DNA of 64,000 nucleotides from Nocardioides ferulae (GTDB taxonomy: Bacteria > Actinomycetota > Actinomycetes > Propionibacteriales > Nocardioidaceae), in the NCBI RefSeq assembly GCF_003660455.1, contig NZ_QZVR01000023.1, positions 1-64,000 of the forward strand, written 5' to 3'. The notes below the pieces were generated by a model that was not told the origin of the DNA, did no database searches, and worked only from the letters and a program-made list of their open reading frames with translations. Shown here in pieces: positions 53,609 to 61,696 of the stretch (position 1 is the first letter of the stretch; each line of letters opens with the position of its first letter). The position numbers and the translations under genes were made by a program.

Positions 53609-54743
53609 CCTGACCTCGCCCCAGGTGGTCGCCGACCCCTACCCGTTCTTCGCCGCGGAGCGCGCTCGGCACGGCGTCGCCTGGCACGAGGCGTCGGGGA
53701 TGTACCTCACGTTCTCGCACGCCGCGGTGAGCGCCGTGCAGCGAGACCGCCGGCTCGGCCGGATCTGGCGGGACCGGCAGCCCGAGGACTACCTCGAGCC
53801 GTTCAACCTGCTGCACCGCAACCAGATGATGGAGAACGAGCCGCCGGAGCACACCCGGCTCCGGCGGCCCGTCGCCCGCGCGTTCAACCGCGGCCACGTC
53901 GAGCGGCTGCGACCTCGCGTGCGCGAGATCGCCACACAGCTGCTCGACGAGGTCGACCCGGCCGGCTTCGACGTGATCGGCGACTACGCCGAGCCGCTTC
54001 CGGTGCTGGTCATCGCCGAGCTGCTCGGTGTCCCGTCGTCCCACGCCGGCGACCTGCGCGACTGGTCGCAGGCGATCGTGCGGATGTACGAGGTGGCGCC
54101 GAGCCAGCAGGTCGTCGACGACGCCGTGCGCGCGGCGTCAGACTTCGCCGGGCTGGTGCGCGAGCTGGTGGGGGAGCGGCGGGCCCGGCCGGCCGACGAC
54201 CTCATCACGCACCTCGCCGAGACCGAGCTCTCCGAGGACGAGGTCGTGGCCGCGGTCGTGCTGCTTCTCAACGCCGGCCACGAGGCGTCGGTCAACGTGT
54301 TCGGCAACGGCCTGGTCGCGATGCTGCGCCGCGGGCTGCGGCCGGGCGCCGACGTGCCGCTCACCGTGGAGGAGATGCTGCGCTTCGACTCGGCGCTGCA
54401 GCTGTTCGAGCGCACCGCGACCGAGGACGTCGAGGTGGGCGAGGTCGTCGTCCGCGCGGGCGAGAAGATCGCGGCGCTGCTGGGCGCCGCCAACCGCGAC
54501 CCGGCCGTGTTCGACGACGCCGACACCTTCCGGGTCGACCGTGACCCCAACCCGCACCTGGCCTTCGGCGTCGGCGTGCACTTCTGCCTGGGGGCGCCGC
54601 TGGCCCGGATGGAGCTGGCCGAGTCCGTCACGGCGCTGTGGTCGCGGTTCCCCGACCTGGCGCTGGCGGGGGAGCCCGAGACCCGGGGAACGTTCGTGCT
54701 GAGGGGCTACCACTCGGTGCCCGTAGGAGGAGAGCCGCAGTGA
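53580..54743 (+). CDS. Cytochrome P450 embedded in the nucleoside operon
   Basis: This soluble bacterial P450 of 387 residues has the I-helix LLNAGHEASV, ExxR in VEEMLRF, the RDP region GAANRDPAVFDDADTFRVDRDPNPHLAFG and the heme loop FGVGVHFCLGAPLARME with ligand C336. The I-helix has Ala where most P450s have the proton-relay Thr, a change also known in P450eryF (AGFEAS). ATG 53580 is preferred because GAGG is 9 nt upstream; ATG 53565 is possible. It overlaps cdd at its start and deoA at its stop (GTGA), so it is translated as part of the operon. The substrate is unknown and a nucleoside-related one is only a hypothesis. No ferredoxin gene is adjacent. Confidence 0.9.
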   Translation: MRSVPTTSLDLTSPQVVADPYPFFAAERARHGVAWHEASGMYLTFSHAAVSAVQRDRRLGRIWRDRQPEDYLEPFNLLHRNQMMENEPPEHTRLRRPVARAFNRGHVERLRPRVREIATQLLDEVDPAGFDVIGDYAEPLPVLVIAELLGVPSSHAGDLRDWSQAIVRMYEVAPSQQVVDDAVRAASDFAGLVRELVGERRARPADDLITHLAETELSEDEVVAAVVLLLNAGHEASVNVFGNGLVAMLRRGLRPGADVPLTVEEMLRFDSALQLFERTATEDVEVGEVVVRAGEKIAALLGAANRDPAVFDDADTFRVDRDPNPHLAFGVGVHFCLGAPLARMELAESVTALWSRFPDLALAGEPETRGTFVLRGYHSVPVGGEPQ

Positions 54744-56050
54744 CCGCTTCGCCGGAGCCCACGTCCGAGCGTCATGACGCCGTCGAGGTGATCGTGGCCA
54801 AACGCGACGGAGGCACGCTCACCGACAGCCAGATCGACTGGGTCGTCGACGCCTACACCCGCGGCGCCGTCGCCGACGAGCAGATGTCGTCGCTGGCGAT
54901 GGCGATCCTGCTCAACGGCATGGACCGACGCGAGATCGCCCGGTGGACCGACGCGATGATCGCCTCGGGGGAGCGGATGGACTTCTCCTCGCTGTCGCGG
55001 CCCACCGCCGACAAGCACTCCACCGGCGGGGTCGGCGACAAGATCACCCTGCCGCTCGCGCCGCTGGTCGCCGCCTGCGGCGTCGCGGTGCCGCAGCTGT
55101 CCGGGCGGGGCCTCGGCCACACCGGAGGCACCCTCGACAAGCTCGAGGCGATCCCGGGGTGGCGGGCCGCGCTGTCGAACGAGGAGCTGATGGCTCAGCT
55201 GGAGTCGGTCGGCGCGGTGATCTGCGCCGCCGGCGACGGGCTCGCCCCGGCCGACAAGAAGCTCTACGCGCTGCGCGACGTCACCGGCACCGTCGAGGCG
55301 ATCCCACTGATCGCCTCCTCGATCATGAGCAAGAAGATCGCCGAGGGCACCGGCTCGCTGGTGCTCGACGTCAAGGTCGGCACCGGCGCGTTCATGAAGT
55401 CGCTGGACCGGGCCCGCGAGCTGGCCGAGACCATGGTCGCGCTCGGCACCGGAGCGGGCGTGCACACCGTCGCGCTGCTCACCGACATGTCCACGCCGCT
55501 GGGGCTCACGGCCGGCAACGCGATCGAGGTCGCCGAGTCGGTCGAGGTGCTCGCCGGCGGGGGGCCCTCCGACGTGGTCGAGCTGACCCTGGCCCTGGCC
55601 CGCGAGATGCTCGCCGGCGCCGGCCGTGACGACATCGACCCCGCCGAGAAGCTGGCCGACGGCTCCGCGATGGACGCCTGGAAGGCGATGATCCGCGCCC
55701 AGGGCGGCGACCCCGACGCCGCGCTGCCGGTGGCCCGCGAGTCGCACGTGGTGGTGGCCCCGTCGTCGGGCGTGCTCACCCGGCTCGACGCGATGGCCGT
55801 CGGGCTCGCCGCCTGGCGCCTGGGCGCCGGCCGGGCCCGCAAGGAGGACCCCGTGCAGGCCGGTGCCGGCGTCGTCTGGCACGCCCGACCCGGCGACGAG
55901 GTGACCGCGGGGGCACCCTTGTTCACCCTGCTCACCGACGACGCCGGCCGCTTCGACCGGGCCCTGGCCTCCCTCGACGGGGGCTTCGACATCGAGCCTG
56001 CCGGCACGGCGTACTCGCCGGCGCCGTTGGTGATCGAGCGGGTGGGGTAG
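54740..56050 (+). CDS. deoA: Thymidine phosphorylase
   Basis: This enzyme phosphorolyses thymidine/deoxyuridine (or other pyrimidine nucleosides) to base plus (deoxy)ribose-1-phosphate. The 436 residues have the N-terminal helical lobe IVAKRDGGTLTDSQIDWVVDAYTRG, DKHSTGGVGDKITLPLAPLVAACG (phosphate and Lys), SGRGLGHTGGTLDKLEAIPG (family signature), LIASSIMSKKIAEG and the C-terminal lobe. GTG 54740 overlaps the P450 stop. It converges on the MaoC-like gene with a 1-bp gap. Confidence 0.95.
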   Translation: MTASPEPTSERHDAVEVIVAKRDGGTLTDSQIDWVVDAYTRGAVADEQMSSLAMAILLNGMDRREIARWTDAMIASGERMDFSSLSRPTADKHSTGGVGDKITLPLAPLVAACGVAVPQLSGRGLGHTGGTLDKLEAIPGWRAALSNEELMAQLESVGAVICAAGDGLAPADKKLYALRDVTGTVEAIPLIASSIMSKKIAEGTGSLVLDVKVGTGAFMKSLDRARELAETMVALGTGAGVHTVALLTDMSTPLGLTAGNAIEVAESVEVLAGGGPSDVVELTLALAREMLAGAGRDDIDPAEKLADGSAMDAWKAMIRAQGGDPDAALPVARESHVVVAPSSGVLTRLDAMAVGLAAWRLGAGRARKEDPVQAGAGVVWHARPGDEVTAGAPLFTLLTDDAGRFDRALASLDGGFDIEPAGTAYSPAPLVIERVG

Positions 56051-56051
56051 C

Positions 56052-56507
56052 TCACCCCGCCAGCAGCAGCACCACGGTCTCGGCCACGCACGCCGGCTTC
56101 GACTCGCCCTCGATCTCGACGACGTACTTCAGCGTGAGCTGCTTGCCGGCGGGGATGTCGACGATGTCGGCGATCGAGACGGTGGCGCGCACCCGGGAGC
56201 CGACCTTCACGGGGTTGGGGAAGCGCACCTTGTTCACGCCGTAGTTGAGCTTGGCGCCGGGGGTGTCGAGCTCGAAGACCTGGCTGCCGAGCCACGGCAC
56301 GAGCGACAGCGTGAGGTAGCCGTGGGCGATGGTGCCGCCGAACGGACCGGTGGCCGCGCGCTCGACGTCGACGTGGATCCACTGGTGGTCGCCGGTGGCG
56401 TCGGCGAACCGGTTCACCCGCTCCTGGTCGATGGTCACCCACTCGGAGGTGCCCAGCTCCTCGCCGACCGCCGCCGCAACCTCGTCGAAGGTGGTGAACA
56501 CGCGCAT
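56052..56507 (-). CDS. MaoC-like hot-dog dehydratase domain protein
   Basis: This 151-residue protein has the (R)-specific enoyl-CoA hydratase signature FADATGDHQWIHVD (catalytic Asp and His) followed by ATGPFGGTIAHGYLTLSLVPWL. A single hot-dog domain is expected to form a dimer that hydrates enoyl-CoA. The true start ATG 56507 follows AGGAGG; the open frame upstream to 56561 is not needed. It lies on the opposite strand between deoA and add, which interrupts the nucleoside genes, so its role there is unclear. Confidence 0.9.
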   Translation of the reverse strand: MRVFTTFDEVAAAVGEELGTSEWVTIDQERVNRFADATGDHQWIHVDVERAATGPFGGTIAHGYLTLSLVPWLGSQVFELDTPGAKLNYGVNKVRFPNPVKVGSRVRATVSIADIVDIPAGKQLTLKYVVEIEGESKPACVAETVVLLLAG

Positions 56508-56547
56508 GGAATCCTCCTGGTGGGACGCTCGGTGGTTGGATGACGAC

Positions 56548-57654
56548 ATGAGTGCCGCCACGGAACCTACCGCCCTGCGCCGCGACCGGATCGTGCGGGC
56601 GCCGAAGGTGTTGCTCCACGACCACCTCGACGGCGGGCTGCGGCCGCAGACCGTCCTCGAGCTCGCCGCCGGGGCCGGCCACCGGCTCCCCGCGGACGAC
56701 GCCGAGAGCCTCGGCCGCTGGTTCGCGGAGTCCGCCGACTCCGGCTCGCTGGAGCGCTACCTGGAGACCTTCGACCACACGGTCGGCGTGATGCAGACCG
56801 CCGACGCCATCGCCCGGGTGGCGCGCGAGTCGGTCGAGGACCTCGCCGCCGACGGCGTCGTCTACGCCGAGGTGCGCTACGCCCCCGAGCAGCACGTGAA
56901 GGGCGGCCTGGCGCTCGACGACGTGGTCGACGCGGTACGCCGCGGCTTCGACGAGGGCGTCCAAGTCGCTGCCGACCGCGGGCAGACGATCGTGGTGCGG
57001 CAGCTGCTCACCGCGATGCGGCACCAGGCCCGCTCCCGCGAGATCGCCGAGCTGGCGGTGGCCTGGCGTGACCGTGGCGTTGCGGGCTTCGACATCGCCG
57101 GCGCCGAGGCCGGCTATCCCCCCACCCGCCACCTCGACGCCTTCGAGTACCTCCAGCGCGAGAACTTCCACTTCACGATCCACGCCGGCGAGGGTTTCGG
57201 GCTGCCGTCGATCTGGCAGGCCATCCAGTGGTGCGGCGCCGACCGCCTCGGCCACGGTGTCCGCATCGTCGACGACATCACCGTGCACGACGACGGCACG
57301 GCCGAGCTCGGCCGGCTCGCCGCCTACGTGCGCGACAAGCGGATCCCGCTCGAGATGTGCCCGTCGTCCAACGTGCAGACCGGTGCGGCCGACTCGATCG
57401 CGGAGCACCCGATCAAGCTGCTCACCGACCTGCGGTTCCGGGTCACGGTCAACACCGACAACCGGCTGATGAGCCACACCTCGCTGTCCGACGAGTTCGA
57501 GCACCTCGTCGAGGCGTTCGGCTACGGGGTGGCCGACCTGCGCTGGTTCACGATCAACGCGATGAAGTCGTCGTTCCTGCCGTTCGACGAGCGGCTCGCG
57601 ATCATCGACGAGGTCATCAAGCCCGGGTACGCCGCGCTGGCCGCCGAGGGTTGA
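56548..57654 (+). CDS. add: Adenosine deaminase
   Basis: This enzyme converts (deoxy)adenosine to (deoxy)inosine. The 368 residues have zinc ligands in LLHDHLDGG (HxH), HAGEGFGLPSIWQAI (His, Glu), CGADRLGHGVRIVDD (catalytic His), CPSSNVQTGA and the Asp pair in VTVNTDNRLMSHTSLSDE. A complete active site is present. It is divergent from the MaoC-like gene, with only 40 bp between their starts. With cdd and deoA it forms the nucleoside degradation set. Confidence 0.95.
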   Translation: MSAATEPTALRRDRIVRAPKVLLHDHLDGGLRPQTVLELAAGAGHRLPADDAESLGRWFAESADSGSLERYLETFDHTVGVMQTADAIARVARESVEDLAADGVVYAEVRYAPEQHVKGGLALDDVVDAVRRGFDEGVQVAADRGQTIVVRQLLTAMRHQARSREIAELAVAWRDRGVAGFDIAGAEAGYPPTRHLDAFEYLQRENFHFTIHAGEGFGLPSIWQAIQWCGADRLGHGVRIVDDITVHDDGTAELGRLAAYVRDKRIPLEMCPSSNVQTGAADSIAEHPIKLLTDLRFRVTVNTDNRLMSHTSLSDEFEHLVEAFGYGVADLRWFTINAMKSSFLPFDERLAIIDEVIKPGYAALAAEG

Positions 57655-57690
57655 CCGTTTCCGGACCGCCCCGGCCGACCTCGACTCTGA

Positions 57691-58893
57691 TCAGTCGGAG
57701 ACGATCGGCTGAAGGTCGTCGGGCAGCGTCACCGGCTCTCCCTCGACCATCCGCGCGTCGCGAGGCGCCTCACCGGTGAGGCAGGCGACGCGGTCCGGGT
57801 CGAGGGCGGGAGGCTCGACGACCCAGCCGACGTCGGGGCCGTCCGGCACCGGCAGCGTGACGAACGCCACGAGCCCGGCGCTGGGGTAGACGCCGAACAC
57901 GGAGGGGTCGCCGAGACGGGCGGTCGCAGGCCCGTGCTCGGTCACCAGACGCAACGTGGCGTCCGGCGCGGCGCCGCCGCCGCAGGACACCCAGGTCAGC
58001 TCCCAGTCGGCACTCGTGGCGGCGTCGACCGCTGAGGCGAGGGTGCGCAGCCCGCCGCCCTCGCCAGGAAGGGGTGCCCACCCGTACGGCCCTCGGCGCC
58101 GAGTCTTTCCGTCGGCCGCAGAGTCGGACTCGGAGGCGACAGTGGCACCGAGCCGCCGGAGCCAGTCGTTGTCGTTGACCGCGGCGATCAACGGCTCGGC
58201 ATCGGCCAGGGCGTCCTCCCCATCGCGCCACTCGTGGTCGGGGTCGTCGTCGGCGTCGCCGATGCGGTCCGGGCCCTCGTAGGGCTCACTGCCCATCTCG
58301 GGGCCCGGCAGCTGGAAGGTGAGGGACTCGGCGTTGCGCTCCGGCTCCGAGCCGACGGTGGTCCCGTCCGGGTCGGCGAGGCACTCCTCCGCGTCGGGTA
58401 GGGGCTCGTCGGGCACCGGCCAGTTGCCGTCGAGGTGGTGGGGCACCAGCCCCTCGACCGTGACCTCGCTGGACTGCTCTCCTCCCTCTGACCGCAGGTG
58501 TGCGACCGCGGTGAATGCACGCCCGTCGGCGCTCATCGGCTTGGCCAGCAGCAACGCCAGCTCGGCGCGGTTGCAGGTGCCGGCGAGCAGCTGCCAGCCG
58601 GCACCACGGGCGGCGGCGAGCTCGCGCCTGGCGGCCATCACCGGGTTGTCGACGACCCAGGTGGTCGTGCGGGTGCCGGCGCGGCGCGACACCTGGCCGT
58701 TGCTGCCCCACCCCGCCTCGACGGTGCCGACTTCCGTCGGCGCCAGCCACGGGTCTCGCCACACCTGCTGGGCGCGCGCGAGGTCGACCTCGGTGGGGTA
58801 GAAGCTGCCGGGCAGGTCCTCGGTGCACGACGCCAGCGACAGGGTTAGGCCGGGCACCAGGGCCAGCGCGACCATGCTCGTTCGGAGTCTCAC
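57691..58893 (-). CDS. Predicted lipoprotein of unknown function
   Basis: The 400-residue protein has a short signal peptide with lipobox LASC (Cys23 from GTG 58893). The mature part is Asp/Glu/Pro/Gly-rich, contains several Cys and ends DLQPIVSD. It looks secreted and beta-rich, and I do not recognise the family. A longer frame to 59112 would add an Arg/Pro-rich stretch before the signal sequence and is unlikely. An in-frame GTG a few codons upstream (VVRGDAV...) is an alternative start. It is convergent with add (36-bp gap). Nothing in its context indicates function. Confidence 0.6.
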   Translation of the reverse strand: MRLRTSMVALALVPGLTLSLASCTEDLPGSFYPTEVDLARAQQVWRDPWLAPTEVGTVEAGWGSNGQVSRRAGTRTTTWVVDNPVMAARRELAAARGAGWQLLAGTCNRAELALLLAKPMSADGRAFTAVAHLRSEGGEQSSEVTVEGLVPHHLDGNWPVPDEPLPDAEECLADPDGTTVGSEPERNAESLTFQLPGPEMGSEPYEGPDRIGDADDDPDHEWRDGEDALADAEPLIAAVNDNDWLRRLGATVASESDSAADGKTRRRGPYGWAPLPGEGGGLRTLASAVDAATSADWELTWVSCGGGAAPDATLRLVTEHGPATARLGDPSVFGVYPSAGLVAFVTLPVPDGPDVGWVVEPPALDPDRVACLTGEAPRDARMVEGEPVTLPDDLQPIVSD

Positions 58894-59075
58894 GGCGTCA
58901 CCACGAACCACGGCGCGCTCCACCTGGCCGCGTCGCGCTCGCCCGAGGCCCGGTCGTCCCGGTCGTCCCGGTCGAGGAGGCTGGTCGGTGAACAGCTCCA
59001 TGCCAGCCCCCCGCCGTGATCGTCCGCGCGTCACGCACCTTCCCCCCGCCCGCCCGCGGCAAACGTGACCGGCGT

Positions 59076-59636
59076 TCAGCGGGCGAGGACTGCGAACCAG
59101 AGCCGCGGCCACCGGCCTTCGGGAGCCCGTCCGTGGCGTACGTCGTCGGCGGGCCAGGGCACGACCGACCCGCGCGCCGGGTCGTGCACGAGGAGCACCG
59201 GGTCCGGCGCCTCATCGCCTACCCCCACGGTGACCAGCACGTGCCGGGGCAGCCACCGGCTGCCGACGTAGACCGGCACCGGGCCGCTTCGGGCGGCGGT
59301 GAGCAGGCGCGCGGCGGCCTCGGGTCGGCCACGGAGCAGCAGCGTCCGGTGCCGGACCCCGCCGGCCGACAGGGCCCGCGCGACCGCCCACGGCGGCGTG
59401 CCGAGCCGCCGCGGCCACGGCACCTGCCGGCGGCCGTCGGCTCCACGCAGGCCGGTCAGCGCCCGGTGCAGCCGGTGCACCTCACCCGGCACGTCCGCGG
59501 CGTCGAGCGAGGCGGCGTACGCCGGGTCGGCCAGCATCCGCGCGACCAGCACCGCCGTGGGGCCGCACGTGTAGCCGTCGGGCTGCCGCAGCGCCGCCGG
59601 GGGCAGCGGGAGCGGCCAGCCGGCGGGTGCGGTCAC
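59076..59636 (-). CDS. C39-like cysteine peptidase-fold protein
   Basis: The 186 residues contain LRQPDGYTCGPTAVLVARML near the N-terminus, which resembles the Q-x-n-C-G-P-(T/A) active site of papain-like C39/C70 peptidases, and SRWLPRHVLVTVGVGD, where a His followed by hydrophobic strands fits the catalytic His, then LLVHDPARGSVVPW with a possible third residue (Asp). No signal peptide is seen. The GTG start (59636) overlaps the udk stop by 4 bp, so it is translationally coupled to the kinase. The substrate is unknown. Confidence 0.65.
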   Translation of the reverse strand: MTAPAGWPLPLPPAALRQPDGYTCGPTAVLVARMLADPAYAASLDAADVPGEVHRLHRALTGLRGADGRRQVPWPRRLGTPPWAVARALSAGGVRHRTLLLRGRPEAAARLLTAARSGPVPVYVGSRWLPRHVLVTVGVGDEAPDPVLLVHDPARGSVVPWPADDVRHGRAPEGRWPRLWFAVLAR

Positions 59637-60265
59637 GACCGGGCGTCGGCCGTGGTGAGGGCGGCGATGTCGGCGATCGCCTGGTCGCCGGTCATCGGAC
59701 GGCAGCCCTGGGCCACCGCCGACTCGACCACGCGCCGCTGGTCGCGCAGCAGCGCGAGGCCGCGGCGCACCAGCACCAGCGGTGGCTTGCGGTGCTCGCG
59801 CAGGTCGCGGGTGAGGCGGCGCCAGAACGTGATCATCGGGTGCTGGCGGACGCAGTACGCCGCGGCGAGCAGGCCGCGGTCGCGGCACTCGGCGACGATG
59901 TCCTGGGCGAAGATGCCCTCGGCGACGAACAGGTCGCTGCCGGCGAGGTCGAGCACCTGCCAGCCGCACCGGCCGTCGTGGGCGATGTCGTAGACCGGCA
60001 CCTCGGCGACGCCCTCGCAGCAGAGCTTCTCCAGAGTGGCCAGCGCATCGCCGGGCAGCCACGAGGCGGGATCGTCCCAGTCGACCAGGCCCGCGTTGGC
60101 GCCCTCGGTGATCCGCGGGAGGGTGGGGTCGCCACCGCTCTTGTAGAAGTCGTCGAGGCGCAGGATCGGCAGCCCGGAGTGCTTGGCGACGCGGGACTTG
60201 CCGGCGCCGGAGGGTCCGGCGAGGATGATCACGCGGGCGGGCACTGGCTCATTGTGCCGGTCCAC
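59633..60265 (-). CDS. udk: Uridine kinase-like P-loop kinase
   Basis: This predicted nucleoside kinase (uridine/cytidine to UMP/CMP) has 210 residues with P-loop AGPSGAGKS (16-24), LRLDDFYKSGGD (the Asp-Tyr segment typical of Udk) and VAEGIFAQDIV. GTG 60265 follows GAGG at about 9 nt; GTG 60244 (MPARVIILAG) is an alternative that would start just before the P-loop strand. It lies in the salvage block next to deoC and is coupled to the C39-like gene. Confidence 0.85.
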   Translation of the reverse strand: MDRHNEPVPARVIILAGPSGAGKSRVAKHSGLPILRLDDFYKSGGDPTLPRITEGANAGLVDWDDPASWLPGDALATLEKLCCEGVAEVPVYDIAHDGRCGWQVLDLAGSDLFVAEGIFAQDIVAECRDRGLLAAAYCVRQHPMITFWRRLTRDLREHRKPPLVLVRRGLALLRDQRRVVESAVAQGCRPMTGDQAIADIAALTTADARS

Positions 60266-60298
60266 GGACGGTCGCCTCGGGAGGGGGAGTGGGGCGGG

Positions 60299-60982
60299 TC
60301 AGTAGCCGCTGCCGCCGGCCGGCGCCCCGCCGAGCAACGCCCGGCTGCCCGAGACACCGAGCCGGCTCGCCCCGGCCGCGAGCATGGCCTGGGCCTGCTC
60401 CATCGTGCGGACGCCGCCGGAGGCCTTGACCTGCAGCGCGGGGGAGACGGTCTGGGCCATCAGCCGCACGGCGTGCTCGGTGGCGCCGCCTGCGGGGTGG
60501 AAGCCGGTGGAGGTCTTCACGAAGTCGGCGCCGGCGGCGGCCGCGGCCCGGCAGCTGCCGACGATCTCGTCGTCGGTGAGCGCGGCGGACTCGATGATCA
60601 CCTTGAGCACGGTCGGGGCCGGAGCGGCGGCGCGGACCGCGGCGATGTCGGCCTCGACCGCGTCGAAGCGGCCCTCCTTGGCGGCGCCCACGTCGATCAC
60701 CATGTCGATCTCGTCGGCCCCGGCCCGCACCGACTCGGCGGCCTCGGCGGCCTTGACCGCGGAGGTGTGCTTGCCACTCGGGAAGCCGCACACGACGGCC
60801 ACCTTGAGGTCGCTGCCCTCGGGCACCTGCACGGGGAGCATCGAGGGGGACACGCACACCGAGTAGGTGCCGAGCTCGACGGCCTCGGCCACCAGCGCCT
60901 CGACGTCGGCGTGCGTCGCCTCGGGCTTGAGCAGGGTGTGGTCGATGGTCCGGGCGACCTGGGCGGGGGAGGGAGCGCTCAC
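60299..60982 (-). CDS. deoC: Deoxyribose-phosphate aldolase
   Basis: DeoC splits deoxyribose-5-phosphate into acetaldehyde and glyceraldehyde-3-phosphate. The 227 residues have IDHTLLKPEATHADVEAL, VCVSPSMLPV, VVCGFPSGKH, EIDMVIDVGAAKEG, the KVIIESAALTD strand, the Schiff-base Lys in DFVKTSTGF and the proton-relay Lys in VKASGGVRT. The start is GTG 60982. It completes the pathway from deoA products after mutase action. It is followed by udk 33 bp downstream. Confidence 0.95.
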   Translation of the reverse strand: MSAPSPAQVARTIDHTLLKPEATHADVEALVAEAVELGTYSVCVSPSMLPVQVPEGSDLKVAVVCGFPSGKHTSAVKAAEAAESVRAGADEIDMVIDVGAAKEGRFDAVEADIAAVRAAAPAPTVLKVIIESAALTDDEIVGSCRAAAAAGADFVKTSTGFHPAGGATEHAVRLMAQTVSPALQVKASGGVRTMEQAQAMLAAGASRLGVSGSRALLGGAPAGGSGY

Positions 60983-61056
60983 CCGCCCAGCATAGGCTCG
61001 ACGCACCCCGCCCACCGAAAGCGCGGGGCCGGCGGAGCAGGCTGGGAGGGCCGATC

Positions 61057-61674
61057 GTGACCGAGCAGACACCCGACCCGGTGATCGAGCGGTTCCGCTC
61101 CACCAGCGGCCCGGTGTGGGGGGTCGTCGGCCTGCTTCTGGTCGCGGTCGTCGTGGCCTTCGCCCTCGTCGAACGAGGCGACGCGACGGTGCCGCTGGTG
61201 ACCGGGGCACTGCTGGTCGGCGCGCTGGTGTGGGCGGCGATGCTGCGCCCCCGGGTCCTCGCCGCCGGTGACGACCTGGTGCTCCGGGGCATGCTCGACA
61301 CGGTCACGGTGCCGCTGGCCGCCGTCGACGACGTCGTGGTGCGTCAGGTGCTGGCGGTGCGCGCCGGGGAGCGCCGCTACGTCTCCTCGGCGGTGGGGCG
61401 CAGCCTGCGGCAGTCGGTGCGTGCCGAGCGGCCCGGCGCCCGCGGCGCCGCCCCGGCCACGCCGACCGGCGCGGACGTGACGGTGGCCTACGCCGACTTC
61501 GTCGAGGACCGGATCCGGCAGCTCGCCGAGGACGCGCGACAGCGTGCCGGGGTGCGCCGCTGGTCCGCGGAGCAGGACGCGCTGGCCGCGGGGGTACGCC
61601 GCGAGTGGGCGTGGCCGGAGATCGCCGGGCTGGCCGGGCTGGCGGTCGCGCTCGCGGTGTCGCTGGCCGCGTGA
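61057..61674 (+). CDS. Membrane protein with a PH-like domain
   Basis: The 205 residues have two N-terminal membrane segments (about 20-38 and 44-62: VWGVVGLLLVAVVVAFALVE, PLVTGALLVGALVWAAML). A central beta-rich region (RVLAAGDDLVLRGMLDTVTVPLAAVDDVVVRQVLAV) resembles bacterial PH domains. Then come a basic linker, a charged helix and a C-terminal membrane segment (about 188-205). The start is GTG 61057, divergent from deoC and convergent with the phosphosugar mutase gene. The function is unknown; PH resemblance is by eye only. Confidence 0.6.
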   Translation: MTEQTPDPVIERFRSTSGPVWGVVGLLLVAVVVAFALVERGDATVPLVTGALLVGALVWAAMLRPRVLAAGDDLVLRGMLDTVTVPLAAVDDVVVRQVLAVRAGERRYVSSAVGRSLRQSVRAERPGARGAAPATPTGADVTVAYADFVEDRIRQLAEDARQRAGVRRWSAEQDALAAGVRREWAWPEIAGLAGLAVALAVSLAA

Positions 61675-61696
61675 GCCCGGCCCGGCCTCGCCGGAC

